From positions 1 to 7,497 of the forward strand of contig ONOZ01000227.1 in assembly GCA_900319595.1 (NCBI GenBank): a stretch of 7,497 nt of DNA. The letters run 5' to 3'. This DNA comes from an uncultured Bacteroidales bacterium. GTDB lineage: Bacteria; Bacteroidota; Bacteroidia; Bacteroidales; P3. Each line of letters begins with the position of its first letter. The stretch's first letter is position 1. A program made the position numbers and the translations under genes. This document shows positions 1-6,287 of the stretch, piece after piece. The notes below the pieces were generated by a model that saw nothing but the letters and a program-made list of their open reading frames with translations, did no database searches and had not been told where the DNA came from.

Positions 1-35
1 AAAAGGTGTGGAGCAACAAAAACTTCGCACCTTTT
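1..35 (+). terminator. Hairpin, probable terminator of an upstream gene outside the window
   Basis: Bases 1-10 (AAAAGGTGTG) pair with 26-35 (CGCACCTTTT) in a 10-bp stem with one G-U pair and a 15-nt loop. The A-rich 5' arm and the T-run ending the 3' arm resemble a factor-independent, possibly bidirectional, terminator. The gene it would serve lies left of the window, so its role is inferred. The loop is long and the stem is only moderately GC-rich, which limits confidence. It ends just before the -33 element of the next promoter. Confidence 0.4.
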
Positions 36-39
36 GTTG

Positions 40-69
40 TTGCCAATAAAAGAAATTTTTGTAAATTTG
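40..69 (+). promoter_or_regulatory. Bacteroidota-type housekeeping promoter
   Basis: TTG at 40-42, a 19-nt spacer, then TAAATTTG at 62-69. This fits the Bacteroidota primary sigma factor consensus (-33 TTTG or TTG, 19-21 nt, -7 TAnnTTTG). Transcription would start a few bases after 69, giving a leader of roughly 15-20 nt before the ATG at 94. It is the only good promoter seen ahead of the small gene and dnaG, so it may serve both. Confidence 0.55.
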
Positions 70-93
70 CATACTCAAACTATTAGAAGACAA

Positions 94-294
94 ATGAAAG
101 AAGTGCTATTGATATTAGTTATTACTATTGTTGCAATAGTTATTTGTGGGTTTCTTATAGGTATAAAGATATTTCTACAAAAGAACGGCAAGTTTTCTCA
201 TACCTGTGCATTTGATTGGGAGGAAGAAAAATGTAAAGATTGTAACGGCAACTGTAAAGACTGTACAGTAGAGATTGGCAAAATTAGTACTTGA
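94..294 (+). CDS. Small single-pass membrane protein with a C-terminal cysteine cluster
   Basis: Encodes 66 residues. A hydrophobic helix (about residues 4-28) is followed by a short polar tail with cysteines at 38, 47, 50, 54 and 57; the last four form C-X2-C-X3-C-X2-C. One more cysteine (18) lies in the membrane helix. Lysines 25, 30 and 33 just after the helix suggest, by the positive-inside rule, that the tail is cytoplasmic. The spacing could bind a metal or an Fe-S cluster, which is inference. The layout recalls NqrM (DUF539) and the FeoB-associated Cys-rich proteins, and the GKF segment recalls short Bacteroidota membrane proteins, but I cannot assign a family. I chose the ATG at 94 because it sits just downstream of the promoter; the longer reading begins with TTG at 34, inside the promoter. 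The gene ends 26 nt before dnaG. Confidence 0.7.
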   Translation: MKEVLLILVITIVAIVICGFLIGIKIFLQKNGKFSHTCAFDWEEEKCKDCNGNCKDCTVEIGKIST

Positions 295-320
295 TAGCAA
301 TAATATCGTAAGGTTCGTAT

Positions 321-2282
321 ATGATAAGTAGGCAAGACATTGACAGAATTTTGGACGCATCAAAAATAGAGGAAGTGGTTGGCGATTTCGTGGAATTGAA
401 AAAACGCGGAGCCAACTATACCGCCTGTTGCCCTTTTCATAACGAAAAAACTCCTTCTTTCCATGTTAATCCTGCTCGTGGTATATTCAAATGTTTTGGT
501 TGTGGAGAAGGGGGCGATAGTGTTGGTTTTTTAATGAAACATCAGCATTATACTTATCCTGAGGCGTTACGTTATTTGGCAAAAAAGTATCATATTGATA
601 TTAAAGAAGAAGAACTTTCGCCCGAACAGATAAAAGAACAAAACGAAAAGGATATTTTGTACCATATAAACGAACTTGCTTGTAAGTATTATTATGACAA
701 TCTATTCAATAGTGAAGAAGGGCAAAGTATAGGTCTATCTTATTTTAACGAAAGGCAAATTACACGAAAAACTATTGATACTTGGCAACTTGGTTATGCA
801 AAACAAAAAGGCGATGATTTTACACAATACGCTTTAAAGGCAGGTTACAAAGAGGAAGATTTGATTAAAAGTGGGATTTGTTTAAAAAACGATAAAGACG
901 GCTTACTTTATGATAGGTTTCGCGGTAGAGTTACTTTTCCTGTCTATAATGTTAGCGGTCGAGTATTGGGATTTTCTGCTCGTATCTTAACTAATGATAA
1001 AACAAAGGCAAAATATGTAAATAGCCCCGAAAGTCCTATATATATTAAAGGTAAAACTTTGTTTGGATTGAATTTTGCACGCAACGAAATGGCAAAACAA
1101 GACCTTTGCTATTTAGTTGAAGGCAATATCGATGCCATTATGATGAGCCAAAATGAAGTTAAAAACGTTGTTGCCTCGTCTGGTACTGCCTTAACAGAAG
1201 ACCAAATACGTATGATTAAGCGTTATACTAACAATGTAGCGGTTTTGTATGATGGGGACGCCGCTGGTATTCATGCTGCCATACGTGCAACGGATATGTT
1301 TTTGAAAGAAGGTATGCATATCTCTATTGTTTTATTCCCAGATGGAGATGACCCCGATAGTTTTGCAAGAAAACATACCCAAGACGAGTTCCAAGAGTTT
1401 TTGAAAACTAATGCTCAAAATTTTATAATATATCGTACCAACCTTGCATTGCAAGAAGCACAAAACGACCCAATAAAAAAAGCCGCTTTGGTAAAAGATA
1501 TTTTGCATTCCATATCTTTGATACCAGATTTGATTGAAAGGACAACATATATTCAGCAATGTTCTGCTATCTTGAATATGAGAGAGGAAGTTTTGACTGA
1601 CCAACTGAACAAAGAATTACTACATAATATTCATATAGCAAACAAAGAATCTAAACAAAATAAAGAAGAAATTCAGCATCAGGCTAATATAAACACATCT
1701 GAAACGCCGTCTTTGGAACTCACATCAAAGGAGGAAAATTTGGAAAAAAATCTGTTGAGAATCTTAGTTAGTTACGAAGACAAGACTACTAACCAATCCG
1801 TATTGATAAATAACAAAACCGAAAGAAGACTTTTCTCTGCTACAGAGTATATTCTGAATAATATCATTACAAATGAACTTCCTTTTAAGCATCCTTTGTA
1901 CAAAAAAATAATTGATAAATATATTGCGTGTTATAGACAGGACGGCAAGATATTGAAAGCAAGTGATATCCTAAAGGAAGGTGATACGAATATCAATAAT
2001 ATATTGAGTACGTTAATGATGGAATCCTCGCGTATTAGTATTTCTGACAATTGGATAAGTAAAGGTATGTCTGTTCCCGATATTAATTCTCAACAAGTGA
2101 TAGATTCGGATATTAAATATACAATTCTTTCGGCTACGTTACACAGATTGTCTATTATGATGGAGGATTTGAAAAATCAAATGAAAGAGAACCCCCATGA
2201 CGACAATATTACCAATACTTTTGTTTCACTTACTATTATTCGCAACAACATTGCAAAGGAATTAAACCGATGTGCGTTTTAG
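321..2282 (+). CDS. dnaG: DNA primase DnaG
   Basis: Synthesises RNA primers for chromosomal replication and is recruited by the replicative helicase DnaB. The 653-residue product has the full bacterial primase layout. The N-terminal CHC2 zinc domain has Cys37, His40, Cys58 and Cys61 (CPFH and CFGC motifs). The catalytic core contains a Toprim fold with Glu267 (VEGNID), Asp311 and Asp313 (DGDAAG), and Asp341/Asp343 (DGDDPDSF). A polar, Lys/Glu/Gln/Asn-rich linker spans about 437-473, and a C-terminal helicase-interaction domain covers about 474-653. It is longer than E. coli DnaG (581), as I recall is usual in Bacteroidota. The residue two after the Toprim Glu is Asn rather than the common Tyr. 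The ATG at 321 fits the family N-terminus; only a weak AAGG lies upstream. It is probably co-transcribed with the small gene before it and the membrane protein after it. Confidence 0.97.
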   Translation: MISRQDIDRILDASKIEEVVGDFVELKKRGANYTACCPFHNEKTPSFHVNPARGIFKCFGCGEGGDSVGFLMKHQHYTYPEALRYLAKKYHIDIKEEELSPEQIKEQNEKDILYHINELACKYYYDNLFNSEEGQSIGLSYFNERQITRKTIDTWQLGYAKQKGDDFTQYALKAGYKEEDLIKSGICLKNDKDGLLYDRFRGRVTFPVYNVSGRVLGFSARILTNDKTKAKYVNSPESPIYIKGKTLFGLNFARNEMAKQDLCYLVEGNIDAIMMSQNEVKNVVASSGTALTEDQIRMIKRYTNNVAVLYDGDAAGIHAAIRATDMFLKEGMHISIVLFPDGDDPDSFARKHTQDEFQEFLKTNAQNFIIYRTNLALQEAQNDPIKKAALVKDILHSISLIPDLIERTTYIQQCSAILNMREEVLTDQLNKELLHNIHIANKESKQNKEEIQHQANINTSETPSLELTSKEENLEKNLLRILVSYEDKTTNQSVLINNKTERRLFSATEYILNNIITNELPFKHPLYKKIIDKYIACYRQDGKILKASDILKEGDTNINNILSTLMMESSRISISDNWISKGMSVPDINSQQVIDSDIKYTILSATLHRLSIMMEDLKNQMKENPHDDNITNTFVSLTIIRNNIAKELNRCAF

Positions 2283-2285
2283 ACT

Positions 2286-3764
2286 ATGAAAAATTATTCT
2301 ATTTTTGCAATATTGTTTTTCTTTGTTATCTATGTCCTTTTGGCAAGTAACAATCTTTCTGCCGACGCCTATGCTTATGCTTATAGTGCAACAAGTGGCA
2401 AAGACCTAATTTTTCCTCATCACCTGCTTTACAATCCATTTTGTTATCTTGTTGTAAGATTATTTGATTTTCTTGAGGTTGAACCAATTAGAATACTGCA
2501 GACAATGAACGCTTTGTTCACTTGCTTGTCATTACTTGCGTTGAGGTTGATTTTAAAAAAATTAAATAAATCAGAAATTCATATCTTTTCGTCTATCTTA
2601 TTTGTTGGTTCGTCCTTTGCCATTATGAGATTTGCTACTGACAACGAGTGCTATATAATTCCGTTATTCTTTTCAATGTTGGCAGTACTATTTTTACAAA
2701 AATTTCATATAGCAAGGAAACAACAAGATATTATTCTTTGCGGGCTATCACTTGCTATAGGATGTTTATTTCATCAAATTGTAATTTTACAGTGGTTATG
2801 TATTTGTGCTTATCTCCTATTTATAAAAACTAAACGCTATTTTCTTACCTTTTTTGCAATTTCCCTTATTGTACCATTGAGTTATTGGTTTTTTAGTTTT
2901 GCCGTCAATCAAACTTGGAGTATCAAAAGTTTAATTGTATTTATTCTTAACGATTATATAAGTGGAGTTGCCAACCCGCCATCTGTTACCTCTATTTTGA
3001 AATTAGCACCTATAAGTTTATTTCGTACTTTCTTTCAAATGCATGGCTATGTTATCATTTTGTTTAAACAACATATTGTACTTTACTCTACTATAACATT
3101 GATAACTATTACTTTTGGCATTTTAGCAATAATCAATATTATAAGGTTTAAACATAAAGATATTATAAAAACCTATGACAATGGTTTTAGAATAGTTATC
3201 TGGGCAATATTACTTACAAATATTTGTTTTGCTCTTCTAAGCAATGCCAATAGTGAGTTTATGGTCGCTTTACCTTTTGTTGCTATTATATTATATAATC
3301 TTTATTCGTATCCTAATAAGGTTATAGTTTTTCTATCCTGTGCAATGTTCCTTTGGAATATAAGTGTTGGTTTGTTACCATATAGAAATAAAGACCTAAA
3401 ATCTTATCATAAAATAGTAGAGTTTATAAAACAAAATCCTAATAACATATATTTGTTGTCTTTCAAGCCTGAGGTGGAAAACGAGTTGTTATATTTGTAC
3501 AAGACCAATACTAATAATATCTTTTATTCCATTAGATTTAATGCAGATATGCAACGACTAATTATAAAACAAAATAAAACTATTTATACAGACTGGTTTG
3601 ACGAGGGTTTTGTATATTCACGTCAGAATATGATAGAAAATAATAATGATTCCAAATTAAAAAGCTTTTTTGCTAATGCTATTATAACTGATAGCACCAT
3701 CTTTCAATCAAAAACTGAGACAAAAAAACTTTACAAAGTAACATTATTATACAATGGGAATTAA
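2286..3764 (+). CDS. Polytopic membrane protein, probable GT-C-type glycosyltransferase
   Basis: Encodes 492 residues with about 10-12 predicted membrane helices (roughly 5-20, 74-91, 99-117, 121-139, 148-165, 167-181, 185-204, 258-286, 302-319, 325-341, 345-363) and a soluble C-terminal part from about 365. The first large loop after helix 1 carries Asp27 and the motif PHHLLYNP (44-51). An acidic residue in the first extracytoplasmic loop is the catalytic hallmark of GT-C enzymes, which transfer sugars from lipid-linked donors at the periplasmic face; a second acidic site may be D119/E121 (TDNE). Family membership is inferred from this layout, and donor and acceptor cannot be told. The gene starts 3 nt after the dnaG stop with no Shine-Dalgarno sequence, which implies co-transcription and perhaps translational coupling. 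It looks more AT-rich than dnaG, partly because of Phe, Ile, Leu and Asn codons. A short TATGCT repeat encodes the AYAYAY run near residue 30. It could instead be an O-antigen ligase- or polymerase-like protein. Confidence 0.65.
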   Translation: MKNYSIFAILFFFVIYVLLASNNLSADAYAYAYSATSGKDLIFPHHLLYNPFCYLVVRLFDFLEVEPIRILQTMNALFTCLSLLALRLILKKLNKSEIHIFSSILFVGSSFAIMRFATDNECYIIPLFFSMLAVLFLQKFHIARKQQDIILCGLSLAIGCLFHQIVILQWLCICAYLLFIKTKRYFLTFFAISLIVPLSYWFFSFAVNQTWSIKSLIVFILNDYISGVANPPSVTSILKLAPISLFRTFFQMHGYVIILFKQHIVLYSTITLITITFGILAIINIIRFKHKDIIKTYDNGFRIVIWAILLTNICFALLSNANSEFMVALPFVAIILYNLYSYPNKVIVFLSCAMFLWNISVGLLPYRNKDLKSYHKIVEFIKQNPNNIYLLSFKPEVENELLYLYKTNTNNIFYSIRFNADMQRLIIKQNKTIYTDWFDEGFVYSRQNMIENNNDSKLKSFFANAIITDSTIFQSKTETKKLYKVTLLYNGN

Positions 3765-3774
3765 AGCACTTTAA
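3761..3774. other. Short inverted repeat spanning two convergent stop codons
   Basis: TTAAAG and CTTTAA arms flank a CA centre. The repeat contains the TAA stop of the plus-strand membrane protein (3762-3764) and the TAA stop of aroA on the minus strand (3771-3773). A plus-strand transcript could form only a 5-bp A/U stem with a 4-nt loop followed by four U, which is too weak for a confident terminator. It is the only palindromic structure I see between the two converging units. Confidence 0.35.
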
Positions 3775-5051
3775 TTTTGGTAGCATATAGTAAAAAATTT
3801 CTCCGCCTGTCTCCAAAAATCTACAAAAGATTTCTCTACACAATTAGGATTTTCTATCTCTATCTCCTTGCAAACAAAAGAGATAGCACTTAAACTCATG
3901 GCAATGCGATGGTCGTTATAGGTATTGAATGAAAAACTACTATTTTGCACTTTATCTACAAAACCATCTTTATCAAAACTATCAATTATCACACAATCTT
4001 TTTCTTCTTTACATCTATCGCCTAATTTGTTAAGTTCCTTTATCATATTTTCTATACGATTGGATTCTTTAACTCGCAAACTTGCAATATTTTTTATAAA
4101 AACTTTTTTGTCAGATAGGTAACTTGCCACCACAATGGGACAAAACAAATCTGGACAATCAAGTAAATCAAATTCTAATTCCTGATTTTCAGCTACTAAA
4201 CTCTCCTCGTAAGAAAGCACTGCCCCTTTTTCGTCAAATAAGGTTAAAATTCCCAAATTTTTAAAGAGATTTACACACACCGCATCTGCTTGTAAGATAC
4301 TTGTTTGCAGATGATTAACTCGTATATTTTGCAATTTACCAGCATATACATATAAATAGAAAAAGCTTACACAAGAAAAATCTTTTTCAATTGTAATTTC
4401 GTTAAAAAAATAACGTGATTGACTGCAAACAAGTTGATTATGCATTTTTCTTATTTGTCCATTGCATTTGTTTATTAAAGATATGGTCATATCAATGTAT
4501 GGCATGGAAGGTTGTAGATGAGGTAAAACTATGGACAACTCGCCTTCTATATTAGGAGAAATTAGCAATAAGGCACTAACTATTTGACTTGTCAGGTTTT
4601 CTTTGATTTCTATTGTCTTATTGCCTACAAGTTTTTTTCCTACAATTGTTACAACAAAAAATTCTCCACTATGGTCTATTCTAATATCCGCTCCCAAAGA
4701 ATTTAGGACATCTACTAATGGCAATACTGGTCGTTGCCACATACGTTTATCTGCTAATAATTCCCATTTGCCTTCTGTTACAGATAATAGTGCTAAAAGA
4801 AATCTGAATGTCGTACCCGCATTTTTGCAATTAAAAGTGTTATTTTTCTTGTTTTCAATCTGTTGCAGAAATTGATTCAGCATTTGCGTATCATCACTAT
4901 CCGACAAATTATTTATTGTAGCGTTAGAACCTGCTAAATGCCTGATAACAAGCAATCTATTGGAAATACTTTTTGAATAAGGTACATCAACAATAAGATT
5001 TTTTGTTAAAGGGGTTCTTTTTTGCAATAATACGCTATTGTAAAGCATCAT
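3771..5051 (-). CDS. aroA: 3-phosphoshikimate 1-carboxyvinyltransferase (EPSP synthase)
   Basis: Sixth step of the shikimate pathway: transfers the enolpyruvyl group of PEP to shikimate 3-phosphate on the way to chorismate and the aromatic amino acids. The 426-residue length is typical. Family signatures are present in order: SKSISNR (Lys27, Ser28, Arg32), NAGTTFR (77-83), RMWQRP (Arg107), TSQ (154-156), SMPYID (Ser182, Tyr185), PD (Asp301), RVKESNR (Glu329, Arg332), YNDHR (Asp380, His381, Arg382) and KSF (Lys407). The substrate-binding and catalytic positions known from E. coli AroA therefore look intact. Some segments are divergent, notably DFSCVSFF at 224-231, where the family usually has a D-x-S-S/A-A-S-Y pattern. 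The start ATGATG overlaps the upstream activator stop as ATGA, so translation is probably coupled. Either ATG (5051 or 5048) could initiate. It is the last gene of the minus-strand operon. Confidence 0.94.
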   Translation of the reverse strand: MMLYNSVLLQKRTPLTKNLIVDVPYSKSISNRLLVIRHLAGSNATINNLSDSDDTQMLNQFLQQIENKKNNTFNCKNAGTTFRFLLALLSVTEGKWELLADKRMWQRPVLPLVDVLNSLGADIRIDHSGEFFVVTIVGKKLVGNKTIEIKENLTSQIVSALLLISPNIEGELSIVLPHLQPSMPYIDMTISLINKCNGQIRKMHNQLVCSQSRYFFNEITIEKDFSCVSFFYLYVYAGKLQNIRVNHLQTSILQADAVCVNLFKNLGILTLFDEKGAVLSYEESLVAENQELEFDLLDCPDLFCPIVVASYLSDKKVFIKNIASLRVKESNRIENMIKELNKLGDRCKEEKDCVIIDSFDKDGFVDKVQNSSFSFNTYNDHRIAMSLSAISFVCKEIEIENPNCVEKSFVDFWRQAEKFFTICYQN

Positions 5052-6274
5052 ACCTCTATATTGTAATCGCTAATTTTTCTATACAATGTCCTTTCCGAAA
5101 TACCTAATTCCTTTGCTGCCAAAGCACGATGTCCATTGTTGCGTTTCAACGCAGAAGTTATCATTTGTACTTCCATCTCTTCTAAAGTCATTATAGGACA
5201 CTTCTCGTCAATCTCTATAACCTGCTCTTTTTCTTGAGCATCAAAAACATTGTCTTCTGTTACCGATGAGGAAATATGTTGTAACGGAGTTGTATCATGC
5301 AAATTGGAGTCTTGCAGAAGCAATGTGGTAGAAGGGTTCATGTGATTTATAAACGTACCCACAACGTTTTTCAATTGTTCTACCTCGCTACGCAAAAATG
5401 CTATATCTTTTTTGTTTTGCATTATGGTATATAGAGCTTCGTCTTTGTCAAAAGATTGTTCTATATTGTCAATTGCGACAGGCAAAGAAGTAATTGGTGG
5501 AATGTATCTTTTTAAAGTTTCTGCATTTATCTCTCTATCGTGTTCTATTATAGAAATCTGTTCAGCTATATTCTTCAATTGTCTTACATTTCCTTGCCAA
5601 GCATAGTTTTTTAAATATTCTCGTGCGTCTGTTGTTAGGGAAATATGTGGCATATTGTATTTTTCGGCTTGATCCACGGCAAAGCGTTTGAAAAGCATGT
5701 AAATATCATCTTTTCTTTTACGTAATGGAGGTATGGAGATAGAAATTTGATTCAGTCTATAGTACAAATCCTCTCTGAAAGTTCCTTTTTCAATGGCAGA
5801 AATCAGATTGACATTGGTTGCTGCAACTACTCTAACATCGCAATGCAAAGTTTTGCTACTACCAACAGGCAAATACTCCCCACTTTCTAATACTCTAAGC
5901 AATTTAACCTGCATATTCATCGGCAATTCTCCCACCTCGTCCAAAAATATAGTACCTTTATCTGCCTCGGCAAAGTATCCTTTACGGTCTCTGTCTGCGT
6001 TAGTAAAAGCACCTTTAACGTGTCCGAACAATTCACTCTCAATAGTTCCTTCAGGTATGGCTCCGCAATTAACGGCTATATATTTATTGTGTTTTCTTGG
6101 CGATGAGGTATGAATTATTTTGGAAAAGACTTCTTTACCTACCCCACTCTCTCCCATAACAAGCACACTCATATCGGTAACCGCAACTTGAACGGCGACA
6201 TCTATTGCGTGCATTAACTGAGGGTCGTTGCCTACTATGCCGAATCGTTGTTTTATTGATTGAATATCTGCCAT
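5048..6274 (-). CDS. Sigma-54-dependent enhancer-binding transcription activator (no sensory domain)
   Basis: An AAA+ ATPase that would remodel the RNA polymerase-sigma-54 complex at promoters it binds. The 408 residues begin almost directly with the AAA+ domain (about 12-245): Walker A GESGVGKE (41-48), sigma-54 contact loop GAFTNA (88-93), Walker B GTIFLDE (107-113), sensor I AATN (151-154), arginine finger region FREDLYYRLN (166-175) and sensor II GNVRQLKN (228-235). A weakly conserved stretch (about 262-365) includes a likely coiled coil (281-312). A Fis-type helix-turn-helix closes the protein (about 366-403, core HRALAAKELGISERTLYR). No receiver, GAF or PAS domain is present, so activity may be controlled by expression level or a partner. 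The loop has Asn92 where nearly all relatives have Gly. It resembles a widespread Bacteroidota single-domain activator. The gene starts 13 nt after the phospholipase D-like gene and overlaps aroA by 4 nt. Its target genes are unknown. Confidence 0.93.
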   Translation of the reverse strand: MADIQSIKQRFGIVGNDPQLMHAIDVAVQVAVTDMSVLVMGESGVGKEVFSKIIHTSSPRKHNKYIAVNCGAIPEGTIESELFGHVKGAFTNADRDRKGYFAEADKGTIFLDEVGELPMNMQVKLLRVLESGEYLPVGSSKTLHCDVRVVAATNVNLISAIEKGTFREDLYYRLNQISISIPPLRKRKDDIYMLFKRFAVDQAEKYNMPHISLTTDAREYLKNYAWQGNVRQLKNIAEQISIIEHDREINAETLKRYIPPITSLPVAIDNIEQSFDKDEALYTIMQNKKDIAFLRSEVEQLKNVVGTFINHMNPSTTLLLQDSNLHDTTPLQHISSSVTEDNVFDAQEKEQVIEIDEKCPIMTLEEMEVQMITSALKRNNGHRALAAKELGISERTLYRKISDYNIEV

Positions 6275-6287
6275 AATCTCTTTTTCT

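Noticed and set aside
34..93. N-terminal extension of the small membrane protein beginning at TTG 34
   Set aside because: It would begin with TTG upstream of the predicted transcript start and overlap the hairpin and promoter. The ATG at 94 puts the membrane helix at the N-terminus as expected.
276..290. Possible sigma-54 promoter (TGGCA) ahead of dnaG
   Set aside because: The GC expected 10 nt after the GG is missing (AC at 289-290), and the -12 element does not match.
1513..1520. TATCTTTG inside dnaG resembling a -7 promoter element
   Set aside because: Eight-base matches of this degenerate motif are expected by chance in AT-rich DNA, and no gene starts just downstream.
1332..1604. Antisense open frame of 90 codons inside dnaG
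   Set aside because: It lies opposite a strongly conserved gene, and its translation has no recognisable domain.
4812..4823. NAGTTFR motif of AroA as a sign of glyphosate insensitivity
   Set aside because: The glycine corresponding to E. coli Gly96 is retained, and the difference at the next variable residues does not allow a tolerance call.
4603..4875. Plus-strand open frame opposite aroA
   Set aside because: It is a shadow frame opposite conserved AroA motifs; the same applies to the frames at 3925-4122 and 6789-7064.
5793..6113. Plus-strand open frame of 106 codons opposite the sigma-54 activator
   Set aside because: It is a shadow of the AAA+ domain coding sequence, with no independent motif or promoter.
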